This document shows, piece by piece, positions 47,730 through 59,422 of a DNA stretch of 64,000 nucleotides. This stretch comes from Zerene cesonia. Its lineage: Eukaryota > Arthropoda > Insecta > Lepidoptera > Pieridae. The stretch spans positions 3,472,001 to 3,536,000 of the forward strand of contig NC_052116.1 of assembly GCF_012273895.1 (NCBI RefSeq). The letters are read 5' to 3'. Positions within the stretch are counted from its first letter, which is position 1. The number at the start of each line of letters is the position of its first letter. Position numbers and translations under genes: made by a program. The notes under the pieces were generated by a model that was given only the letters and a program-made list of their open reading frames with translations, was not told the DNA's origin and searched no databases.

Positions 47730-47759
47730 ATGGAAACGGAAGAATTAATAGCAAGATAA
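47730..47759 (+). promoter_or_regulatory. Upstream ORF (9 codons) in the UCP4 leader
   Basis: ATG at 47730 in a strong context (A at -3, G at +4) reads METEELIAR and stops at TAA 47757-47759, two bases before the UCP4 ATG at 47762. It lies in the same exon, just after the acceptor TTTTCAG (ends 47724), so every mRNA using this exon carries it. Such uORFs commonly reduce translation of the main frame; this effect is inferred. Confidence 0.6.
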
Positions 47760-47761
47760 TA

Positions 47762-50700
47762 ATGCCGGTATTAAGGAACGCCGACCATCCTGCGTCGAAG
47801 GCGACGGATTCTATTGCGTCGCGATATGTGGTTGCTGTACTGGGCTCTTGGGCGGCGGAAGCAGGTATATAATTAAAATATTTATGTATATTTCTATTCT
47901 TTTTTTTTGTATCGTAGGTACCATCTGGATTAAAGCACTATAATTATTTATTTGCTTGCAAGGCAATCTTGCTCGCCGTAATAAAATTTTAATACTTAGA
48001 AGAAACTATCTTGAAGGTGAGGGTGTAGCTACCGCCGGATCAGCCATATCCTTTTTTTGTAATTTTTACTGTTATTTGTTTAAGATTTCTGTTAGTTAGA
48101 TTATTGGGACGGCTTTTGATAAATCTCTTTACTCTTTCTGTGGATCCCCAAACTAATTCTGATACAAGGCTTCCCTAAGGCAAGCTACACAGCTATACTA
48201 GTTGAATGTATAATGTACATTGTAATGTCAAGTTAATTATACGAGTAACTAGAACACTGAACATTAACATAATAAAGTATATATAGTTCTGTATAATATA
48301 TCTACACTATGTTACTATCTATTGAGCAACATTTTATTTTATTACCATAAATAAAACACATAAAGCTCACAAAATAACAGAGTAAAATTTTGTTATAATT
48401 TTTAGTTTTTTACATATACAATACAACTGATAGTGCGTTAATAATAATATATTTTCAAAATATAAGAATGCAATACCATTTTATTTTTATTATGCATCTT
48501 ACGTTCTAATTATAAAATAAGACGAATTGATTCTATTTCAGCAACATATCCTTTCGATTTGACAAAAACAAGGTTGCAGATACAATCTGAAGTCGCCGCC
48601 GCTAAGCAATCTGGAATCAAGGTAAATTTCACATAATTACACCATAGTTTTTCATTTCTTTAGTATTCTTTAAAAATTTATTAGAGTAATTGTGCATTTT
48701 TATGCAATTTAACTTTTTATATTTGTTCGCTATGGTAACAATACGTGAAAAAATATATAATATGAATACCACAATCCAAAAAAGGCAACGAAAACGGCAG
48801 CGATATTATATTAATTTCAGAAATAATACCTAATGATCAGGCATTTGTGCTGTCATTCACTAAATGACGTCATAGACTAATGAATGCCGGAGGCCTATTT
48901 CCTTCTCCTAGCCCTTCCCAGTCCATTCCTTCTTTCCTGTCATCAATTCTTTCCTTATCCCTTTTCCCATAAAAGCGGGCAGCGCATTCTCAGAGGTCTG
49001 AGCCTCTGCGAATGTTCATGGGCGGTGGTGATCGTTTACCATCAGGCGAACCACCAGCTCAGTTTCCCGCTATGACATAAAAAAAAAGAATGACGCAAAA
49101 TCGGGACTTAATACGAATACGTGTAATTATATTTTTTTATTCGTTACAAAGGCGCCTAGCAATAAATTGTCAATGGAATATAAAGTTATTGCATCAAATA
49201 TACACTTATTTCTTCTTCATGGTTAACAGTAGTAACATTGTTTTTATTATTTACTCAATAAAATATTTTCCATGCAGTGCTCTCTGAACTTACGACTCGA
49301 CTGTTGAGATTGGTGTGAAAGATTTTCATTAGTAGAGGCAATTTTCGTCAAATATTACACTAGAACTACGCCGTCGTCCGCGTGTGCTTATATCATCATT
49401 ATTATTTACACTCACAACGCTCAAATCTTTATTTTCGTTGTTATCAAAAAAGCCTCAAATATATACGACAAATGCACTGATATTTTATTGTTTTTGATTA
49501 ATATTATTAAATAGAGGATTTTCAAATCAAAAAAATTTTAAGTTAATCACCTGCCAAAAATGTAATTCAACTTACTGTCTCTTTTACTGGTCGCATTTAC
49601 AAACGATTTGAGTTTTCAACTGATGAGGTTGAATAAGATTGAAATATTTACAATGGTTTTACCATAAATTGCTTTGTAGAATTCTCATTACCTTTCGATA
49701 GTATAATTCTTTAATAATATAACTTATAAATACCATAAATTTCTAGTTAGAGAACCATGGAATGATAAAAACTGCGGTGGGAATAGCGAAGCAGGAAGGC
49801 GTGTTAAAGTTATGGAGCGGGCTGATGCCAATGTTCCAGCGACACGCAATTTACTCCGGTAGCCGATTGATTTTCTATGAACACTTTCGAAGTTATCTCA
49901 AAGACGAAAATGGAAAAGTTTCCTTGGGAGCTGCCTCTGTGGGTGAGAAACTTATTTATTTATTTTGTAGATCATTCAGATGTATTTTAAATATATTATT
50001 AATTATATATAGAGGTTTGTATAGTTATTTTTAACGAATAGGTACGAAAAATACGAATGAGTGTGAGAGAGAGTGCGAAACAAGTAAATGAACTGAATTT
50101 TTAACTTTGAAGAAAATGGATTCTATCAATACGATCCGACTGTAATATATAAATTAAGGTTAAAGGTTGAATGCATTCATTATGTAAATGGTAATTTATT
50201 GGTAAACTAATTAGGTAGTCGGGAACCATTTGGGAACGCACAAGTCACGATGTTATGACGTCATTAGGCCAGGTTATTGTTCGGTTAATATAAGTGAGGG
50301 ACGAAATTATAGGCGCCAATGTTATATTCCTTATTTTTTAAACATCTTATATTAAAAAAATACTCATCATTACACTGTAACTATGTTGTAATGACTATAT
50401 CTATTTTTAGTTTTCATTTTTGTTTGCAAATATAACACAAAATTATTATTCATAAATTCAAAATCCGGCCGGACGAGGTTTGTTAAAATGTTTTGATTAT
50501 TTCGTTTTATCAATGGCCATGAGTAGTTGATAAAGAATTAATAGTATGTGCGGTGTTATTGACCTTCAATTCGATGTTTAATTTTGTAATACGGTTCGTT
50601 TTATCATTCACATTGTTTGTATAATAATAGTACTATCTTGATTATTTGTTAAGCAATACAGATACAGATATTAACATTCTTTTGAAGGTGAAAATGTAAT

Positions 50701-53700
50701 TTAAAGTAAAAAGTTTATATAGAAAGAGGCAGGTACGTCTTTTGTTTTGATATAAACTTGGATACAGTGTATCATTATATTTGATTTACTTTTTTAATGT
50801 CGTTTAGGTATAAACACATTAAAAAGTTCGATTTCCAAAGTAAATATCAGCCACGTTTACAATACGACGTATTTAATTATAGGAGTCGAAACCAAAACGA
50901 ATGCAGTTTGCAGTTGGATACAATCACACATCGCAGGCCGCAGCTGTGCCCATGCACGAGCACGACACATTTCATTACAGTTTGCTTGATATGTATTTTT
51001 TATTTGCTTTGGGGAGTGCCTCCGGGACTTTGAATCTGCATTATGCGCCCCTTTATAGGTGCTCTGAGCATCCTGGGGTTTTTTAATAAATACTAAGTAT
51101 TTATTTCTAACGTCGTGTAACTAGCTAGGTGGTCTACGGGGCGAGACGGTGATGGTTCTATATCCCCTATTATTGCACAAATTATGACAAAATTTATGAT
51201 GAAATGTGTTCTAGTAGATATATTTTTAAATAATTGCTCTTGTTTACGGTGTAAAAAGACTTTACGACAACATGTTGTAAGAAGCCTATAAAAACGAACT
51301 AATTTTATAACGTGTCTATAAAATAAACGTTTAATTGGCGCGAAGTCCGGCAGGCGGGCTGGCTGCGGGTTCCCTCGCGCAGCTGATTGCGTCGCCAACA
51401 GACCTGGTGAAGGTCCAGATGCAAGCTGAGGGTAGGAGGTTGCTGCAAGGGAAGCCGCCCAGGTTCTCCAACTGTAGGCAGGTGTATGTAATGCTGTATG
51501 CGGAGGGCGGCATCAAGGGGTTTTGGAGAGGTATATTTTGTAACTATTTATTTATATACTGTATTAAAATTTTTAGACATGCATTTCTAAATTAATGTTC
51601 CTAAAATGACAATGCAATTATTTTGAAATCCAAGGCATTTTTGAAAATAACCCAATTATTTTAAAATTTTCTAATCTTCTACAATTTGTTGATAACTTCA
51701 GTCTAATCTGTTGATTTTAATTTCATTTCTACGAAAATAATTATAGTAGTCAATTCTATTCTACAAATGATTATCACAAAACATTTATCAACCAACTTCA
51801 AAAAAGGAGGAAGTTATAAATTCGTCTGTTTTTTGTCTTTATTAGCTCATAACTTTTTACTGGCTGAAACGATTTTTATTATTTTTAATTTGAAATCTGG
51901 TGCCTGCCGTTTGGTCCCGTTTAAACTCTAGTTCTAACAATTTGAGGTGGTATAGCTTTGTTAAAAATGTTTATTCCTCTAAATACCTCCAGGTGCCGTG
52001 CCAAACGTGCAAAGAGCAGCGCTAGTCAACATGGGTGACCTGGCGGCGTATGACTTCACAAAGCAGTTCCTTATCCGGGAGTTCGGGATGGCCGACAACG
52101 CTATAGTGCACGGCGCGGCTGCGTTTACAGCTGGTTTTGTGGCTGCTGTTATGGGAACTCCAGCCGACGTGATGAAGACGAGGCTTATGAACCAACCTGT
52201 GGGCCCGGATGGCAGGTGATTTTGGTTCTATCTTTTTTACACGCTTTTTATTAGCTTCACCTGTATGTTTGTTTGTTTGTATGTTTGTTTGTTTGTATGT
52301 TTGTTTGTTTGTAACTGACTTCTTTGGGCGCGATTTTGACCCACTTTAAACGGCCAGATTTCGTTCAAACTTTGTAGATTTATTGAGGACCGATGACAAT
52401 ACACTAATTTGATAAAATTATTCCAGTTTTCAATTTGCAAAATATGATTTTTGTTAAAGCGTGTTTTATAGTTTTTTTAAACTATTATATTTTATTAAAG
52501 ATTGCATATACAACGTATTCTATACAATAGAACTAACGTACTCATCATGTATGTAGTTATTGTGATCCGATTACCTGTTTTTAATTGAAAAAGAAACAAA
52601 CATTCATTCTTTCATCGATACATTATTCTTCATTTGGTTTTATATATAGAGAAAACTTTTATATATATATATACAGAAAGTGTTATTGTCATAGAACTTA
52701 ACAAGACATTCAATGATTATAGGAATTTTGTCGTTCTTGAGTATAGTAATGTCTGTTCTTCCTTTTTAGTTGAAAAAAATAATTTTTTATCGACAAGCAA
52801 TAATTAAGGTCGACTATACTGTTACGATCGTGAGCTTGTAATATTAATTTGTGGCCACGATAATTTAATAGTTGAGTCATTTTTTAATAAATTATTTATT
52901 CCGATTGTTCAGCTACAAAGTTGTTAACTTCTCTTGTTACAAAAAGCTTATTTAATTATTTACGATAGTTTATTGAGATATTTCGGATAAAAATCCAAAC
53001 GATAAAGTTATATAACACAATATCAAAGTATTGTCAAAATACTGCATCCTATTGCATATAATCTATCACAAAATAAACCAACGCCTATTTCCAAGAAAGC
53101 CATACGTGCTATTCAAACACGCGTATAACAATAATCATGGAAACGTACCGCAACTAATCAATACTCGTGCACGAAATCAATATTTTCACGAGATTGCATA
53201 GTACTAAGTGTAAAGTAGGTGAATAGTGCGGTAGAGGTCACATAACGGGGTCAAAGTCGCGTGGCGCGAACATACGTAGGTCTCCTTTCCCTTTCATTCC
53301 AAATACTCCAGACCTTCGGATGCGATGTTAGACTTTAACATTGTTGTTGTTTGGGAATTATTCTTTGTTAGTTTTGTGCATATGACTAATTTTCGTTTAG
53401 GAGAATACAGTTCTTAATATGTATCTATAATATACTAGATACTACAGTCCGTATTAACTATTTATGCTAAGTAATTTTTGATAGCCTTCACTTCATAAGA
53501 TGGGAAAAATATGGTTTATGCAACACATTTTTTTCAAATATCTATACTAAGGACATGAAATCATGACAATGTAAAAAATCGTGGATAATATAAGAGACCT
53601 TAACGTATCGTCTAAGCCTTCATGTAGGATTAAAAACGGACAAATTTATTGAATCCATATTCCATACACTTACTTCAAATAATTTCCTTATAAATATTCT

Positions 53701-54035
53701 TTAGTTTTTTCAGATATTGAATATATACTTAATACCACTAATATTTATTTTATAAAATATATCGATCGATTGATAAAATATATAAGCATATACGTTTTTT
53801 TTTATCTATACCTGCCAACATGTAAAACTTACGTTCACGTCTATACAAAACTTGTTCCAGGGGTACGCTCTACCGCGGAATGATCGATTGTTTACAGCAG
53901 TCGGTCCGGAACGAGGGCATACTGTCCCTTTACAAAGGGTTCTTGCCTCTGTGGATGCGACTGGGCCCTTGGGCGCTTATAAACTGGATCGCTTTTGAAA
54001 ACATCATGCTGGCTATTGGAGGACACACGTTTTAG
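47762..54035 (+). CDS. Ucp4: Mitochondrial uncoupling protein 4 (SLC25 carrier), complete
   Basis: An inner-membrane mitochondrial carrier (SLC25 family) of the UCP4 branch, proposed to carry protons or small anions. Coding exons: 47762-47864, 48542-48621, 49747-49942, 51354-51530, 51993-52215, 53861-54035. They sum to 954 nt, 317 aa (human UCP4 323), phases all match. Three repeats each carry the carrier signature PX[DE]XX[KR]: PFDLTKTRLQIQ (38-49), PTDLVKVQMQ (141-150) and PADVMKTRLM (242-251). Other family blocks: LWSGLMPMFQRHAIYSGSR, FWRGAVPNVQRAALVNMGDL and FLPLWMRLGPWALINWIAFE. The TKTRLQIQ and NWIAFE blocks favour UCP4 over UCP2/3 or the dicarboxylate carrier. The first coding exon begins at a splice acceptor (47724|47725), so at least one noncoding exon lies upstream. 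The exon 4 acceptor GTCCGGCAG has a poor pyrimidine tract, but it is the one that restores frame. Confidence 0.95.
48886..49087 (+). repeat. SINE-like retroposon, 3' part (UCP4 intron 2)
   Basis: GCCGGAGGCCTATTTCCTTC, CATTCCTTCTTTCCTGTCAT, AAAGCGGGCAGCGCATTC, CACCAGCTCAGTTTCCCGC, TATGACATAAAAAAAAAG. Lacks the 5' head. Confidence 0.7.
51795..51990 (+). repeat. Lepidopteran repeat of the 'GGTGCC' family (UCP4 intron 4)
   Basis: CAAAAAAGGAGGAAGTTATA, TCTTTATTAGCTCATAACTT, CTGGCTGAAACGATTTTTAT, TTTGAAATCTGGTGCCTGCC, GGTCCCGTTTAAACTC. It ends at the branch region of the exon 5 acceptor. Confidence 0.7.
52262..52312. repeat. (GTTT)n/(GTAT) microsatellite
   Basis: About 12 tetranucleotide units of TGTTTGTT interspersed with GTAT in UCP4 intron 5. 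Confidence 0.9.
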
Positions 54036-54622
54036 AGCTTTCAATTGATTTTTTATATGTTGTTATTGTTAAACCGGCTATCAGATAGAATGATTTGTAG
54101 TTTGTTTGATATTTTACAATAGATTGTGATATTTTTTCATAAGTTACTTTTACAAAGAATTGAAGTTGAAACCTTTAAATACAAATTCACTCATACTGCA
54201 AAATATATTAATATGTTAAATGTCATTATTTTATATTTTGCAAAAAAATACGCTATGCATTTTATGATCATATTAATCAGATAAGAATTAAGCAATTTTA
54301 GTTTCTACTAACACTTTTCTTCAACTATTACAGTAAACAGTAATGCAATTGTTCTCTCAATACAACCACGAATTGAAACCATGAATAATTTAATTGGTTA
54401 AATATATAGGCAGTCTTTATACAAATGCGTACGACTTAGTAAAATAGTTTTAGTAGTCTTCTATTGTCGCTTTTTAATACCGAATAGGTACATACCGATA
54501 TACAAATGTGATTAACAATTAAATTCCTCAATATTTATCATATTACATACTTCTCACATTGCAATAATTTTAACTGTGATTCAGTAATTGTAAATGCGTA
54601 TAAAATATACTTCTAAATGTAC

Positions 54623-54628
54623 AATAAA
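54623..54628 (+). terminator. Candidate poly(A) signal of UCP4
   Basis: AATAAA about 590 nt past the UCP4 stop codon. A second AATAAA lies at 55011-55016. Nothing coding lies between. Confidence 0.4.
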
Positions 54629-55112
54629 TTTGCGTTAAGTGACGTAACCGATTCCATACGCTAACGCTATTGCGAATAATTATAAATTCATATAATGACG
54701 AACCTTAGCTACGCTCCGCTGTGACTATGATATTAATTTTAATTGGAGCGAGTCTCGCAAATTGCGTTTCCGTGGGAAAAGGGGATTATTTGAATAAAAA
54801 AATAATACAAAAATGCAACGGCAGATACAAATTTTTTATACATAGCTATGTGGTAAGAATAAATGTTTGTTACTTATTTGTTGAAACTGGAATGTTGATA
54901 TGCGTTTAGTGCAAATGATACGCAGAATTCGCTTTAAATATTTATAAATAGTTATTTAGTCATAGTTGTTATTGTGTGTTGTTGGGCAAGTAGTACCTAT
55001 TTATTGTGATAATAAATATATTTATTGTTGAGATTTATGTTTTTCATTTGTCCAATAGTTGATTCCATGAGTTATACCAAGGATTAAATAAAACGCAAAG
55101 TACAATATTAAA

Positions 55113-58100
55113 TTTATTAGTAAAAAATATTATACATCTTCCACAATATTGGAGAATCATAACTTAATTATTTTAAATATTTTGATTATAATAGATTATA
55201 GCACTTCCAATTTATTAAAACATGCCGACTTACATCTACAGCGAGAAGCACATTAGACAATTGTTTAGCATTTCCGTCTCACTTGATAGATCGACACACC
55301 GCTCATCTTACAATATCTACGTATAGTAAACACATTCAAATGCCTTATCGGGGAACATTTAGATTTTTAAACATTAATATATGCAAAGAAATGTCATCCT
55401 AACTTACAACGACCGCGACGGTCGTCAATTTCTAAGTTCTATCAAGTATATTTCGATAAATATAGTAATTTTGGGTACATTACAATAACAAAAATAAATA
55501 TCTACATTGAATTAACGAGCACTCAAAGTTATTAATTTCCAAGTCTTGACTATAATGTTATACGCTAACTAAGTACAATGACACCGCCGAGTGCCACGTC
55601 GTTACGCTGCCGAATTACTTGCGTTCCATTATTATCGTATTTATTCCAGTAGTCTACAAACTACCGCGTCCTTACTTTAAAATTTTATATTAAGGTTAAA
55701 ATTTGAAATATTAGTTGATATTATCATTATCATTATTTACTCGTATCCATTAATCGATAAAACACTAAAACGGGTAACAAAATCGTCTCCAAATAACACA
55801 TCGAAAGCGTTAAAAGCGCAATTGCGATATAAAAATTTTCTAAAAAATCCTCGCTGTACAAACCGTTCTATAAAACGTCGCCGATATAAAAAAGAAACGT
55901 CCACGCGAACAATAATATAATATACGGGACTCATAATTTGTGCGAAACACAAATCCACCGCGGCCTAAAGCTATAAGGAAAAGCTTCGGGGACACTCGTA
56001 ATACGTCGTACACTTTAGCATAGTAACACTAAACTGGATTACATAGTTTTGCATATAATATTATATGAAAGTAAAAACCGCGCGAACTTAACAACTATTA
56101 CCTTAATTAACGTGTATAATGGTAAATGTTTATGAGCATTACTAATATGGGGATAAATAATGGTCATACTTTAAATCACATGTATGAAAATCTGACGGAG
56201 CAATTCAGCCATAAAAAAACAAACTGATTTGATCCCACGCACTATTACTAAGCATATATATATTTCAAAAACTAAAATAACATTCTGGCACGTATAAGCG
56301 GACATATTATCCCTAATGACCTCTTCACACCGACCGAAAGCTAAGACCGCACTGATCAGACCACGCTTCCAATCGTGTACGTCGAGGCCCTAAAATTCGC
56401 GATAAATTAATTCGTAATGCAATAAAATTTTGTACTACCAGAAATTTTGGATGCCATCGCGTCGCGACAAGGCATTGTCCCGATTCGAAATGAATTTAGA
56501 CGTCGCGAAACTTATAGTAATTATCATAGCTGACATGAAGCACCATAAAACATCAAACTTTATTTGAAATAAGACTACCTGGCTAACGGCATTTCGATAA
56601 TATAAACCGTATCGCTATTTACAAGCCCACAAGAACAGATTAATGGCCGATGCATGTATTACAAGATCGAGATTTGTCACAAAACAAATTCGACGTAAAA
56701 ACTTGAGCTCCATTATTTTGCATCGAATGTATTTCGTACTTGTTGAGGAAACTTTAATGATGTGTCTTAGCTAGATGTCCACTAATGATTATTATAATAA
56801 TTTATATAGTTTTAATGATAGTACATATAACAAACGTCGAACAATATAGAGGAATATACACACACAAACTGCGAAATGTATTTGTTGACTCGTGACGTCA
56901 CAAGTCCGAAACTCACATTCTATTGGCTGGGATTTATATCTATCCCAATTGACCACGATCAGTCAACTAATTTTCGCCAAGAACACAAATACATCGCGTT
57001 TGTGCATATATCTCCTTGACAATCATCGCACATAGCACGGTTCACACGCTAATTTCAAACTGGGACATACATTTGTCATTTGACACACTTCACAATATTC
57101 GGCACACAGTGGACCGATTTTGCAATGTTCAAATAGATAGTGATTTTTTCCAGCAAAATTCAAAACACGGCTAGGAAGCTATTCCTATTCAATTCTTTGC
57201 CTACCTGGCTCATCGTATAACCACTGTTTATCTGAACATTGGAAAACGTCGGTGATTTACGCAAATTTATTTTTGCGTTAACAACGCAATCCGCCTCATT
57301 GGATTGATGGAGAAGTTTTAAAACAGCACATAGTTAATTTTCGAGCGATAAATAATTATGTGCTGAGATAAAACAAAGGGGAAGTTTTTAGGGCTGGGGT
57401 TTTGTGGATTGATCGTTTTACTTTCAACTGGTGATTAGACTTTTAACGAAGCATACACAATATATATTTTATAGTTTATGGTACAATACAGAAAGGTGTG
57501 ATATGATTTCAATAAAAAAATAATGCAATTAAATTGCATATTACACTTGCATATTTTATCCAAATTTTCAGGTGTTAGCAACTTAACTAATCCTCTCAGT
57601 AGCAGACGTTATTAGTCATGCAGAATTTTTTATAATAAAATTATTCGCATCATTTTCACAAAACCAATAGTCGTTAGCAAATCTATGCAACTGTATGCAT
57701 TAATCACCTTGAAACATATTCACAAGATTCTTTACAATCTCAGAATTTAATATTAAATATAGTATGTTTTACAATACTCGTATGTTATCAAAAGCCAAAG
57801 TAAAACGACCACGCACAGGTGTCGCAAGAGGGGTTTATATTAGCAAGACGCTGTAGCGTTAGCGACCACACGAGCGGAGACGCATCGAAACAATAGCTTA
57901 CATCCCACTTCTGATCACTTTTAGTGATCTTATGGGAACATTTTATAAAAAAACAAAAATAGTTCAAAATTATTCGAAATTGGTAATTTAATATTGGGTT
58001 TTATTCTTGAAATTAATCACTTCAGGCCGATTTCACTTATTACCCTTGATGAGCTATTTAACGTTAATTTGTCGTAAATTTCCGTACATTATTTGTCAGA

Positions 58101-58410
58101 AGCTGTACAACCGGCCATAGCTCAGGTTAAGCTACAAAGTCATATCTATGTCACTGTTCACAAACCCAAAACTGCTATTGTATACCGAGCAACAAAACCA
58201 ATCAAAATCCTATTTTTCAAAACTCACAAAACAACCTCGAAAAATGTAAACTAACAAAGTTCTAGAAGACAAAAGATTTTTTTACAAAAAAACCAAAAGA
58301 GAAAGGCATCAGCATATAGTTTCGATGGCGTCCGCTATGTAAGGGATTTAGACAGAGGGTGGTGCGAGCACGGAGGGCACGGGGAGGCGGAGCGTGTTGC
58401 GCTCCCGGAG
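55113..58410 (-). other. Probable long 3' UTR of drk
   Basis: The 3.3 kb downstream of the drk stop lacks the interspersed repeats found elsewhere and contains no coding exon. On the minus strand the last good AATAAA before UCP4 is at 55118-55113. A shorter 3' UTR is possible. The extent is inferred from repeat content only. Confidence 0.35.
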
Positions 58411-59422
58411 CTATGAGTGGTACGCGGTCACGTACGACGCCGGGAACAGGCCGCGGCGGTGCGCGATCTCGCCCTGCAATATTTGGATACATTTTATTTA
58501 TCATTCATTTTATAGCAATTAGACGACAGAGATCTATAATGTTGGTAAATGACTTGTAAGTTTATGAATAAATCTAATGACAGAAGTATTGTAAGCATAT
58601 GTTCGGATCAAAATTATTCGGCAGTTTGCAATGTCGCAAGATGGATTATAATCTAACAGTTTTTACCATGGATCGGTGACATATGCATATTAATTATAAA
58701 GCTAACTCTTGAATCACTTTGTTTATTGAAAGAAAAAAACCGCTTGTAAATCCGTTGCGCAGTTTAAAGCGACGCTGTTGTATATTGCGTAGTGATGCAA
58801 ACGATAGATGTTATTTGATAACTAACCTTCCGCAATATGCACTTGACACTCGGTCACAACCGAGCCGTGTTCGCTATTTTTAGTATCATTACAAAGGAGG
58901 GACTTGTAACAGCTGCATATATTATGATTTACTCCGCTTACGTCTATTTCAATTTACATTGTATGAGAGAAATCTAAATTTTCATGTTGCACTGGAACTT
59001 TATATTCTAGTCAGATAATATTCACACATGGGATTGAATCATGCCTTCATATGATATACGGGTGATCAATGTAGTAGCTTATAATAATAAAAAAAAAAAG
59101 TACGAAAATGTATAGAGGTTTCAGCACAGATTGTTGCACCTATTAATTAATTTAATTTTATATTTCCAGAACGAAACCTTAAAATATAAGCGAAAAAGTT
59201 ATACTGCTTTCAGATTCACGCTGTCCGTCTGTATTATGAACAATAAGTTCCCGTTTTACCCGATTTGGTTACAGAGCTATAAAAACAAAAACACAACTAC
59301 ACGCATCATACCTGCCACCAATGCTGGTCGGAGCGGTCGAGCACCGTGATCACATCGCCGCGCCTGAACTCCAGCTCGCCGGCCTCCTGCGGCGTGAAGT
59401 CGTACAGCGCCTGCACCAGCAT
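58411..59422 (-). CDS. drk: drk / GRB2 adaptor, last two exons (C-terminal SH3), partial
   Basis: Exons 59422-59312 and 58473-58411 (phase 0; acceptors CCGTAG and TTGCAG, donor GTATGA), together 57 residues and a stop. They encode the C-terminal SH3 domain of the GRB2 family: MLVQALYDFTPQEAGELEF, RRGDVITVLDRSDQHWW, GEIAHRRGLFPASYVTAYHS. The ALYDF, the acidic RT-loop (QEAGELEF), HWW and FPASYV motifs that form the Pro-rich peptide pocket are all present. drk/GRB2 links activated receptor tyrosine kinases to the Ras exchange factor SOS; the C-terminal SH3 binds SOS or GAB/DOS-type partners. The N-terminal SH3 and SH2 exons must lie to the right, beyond position 64000. Confidence 0.95.
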
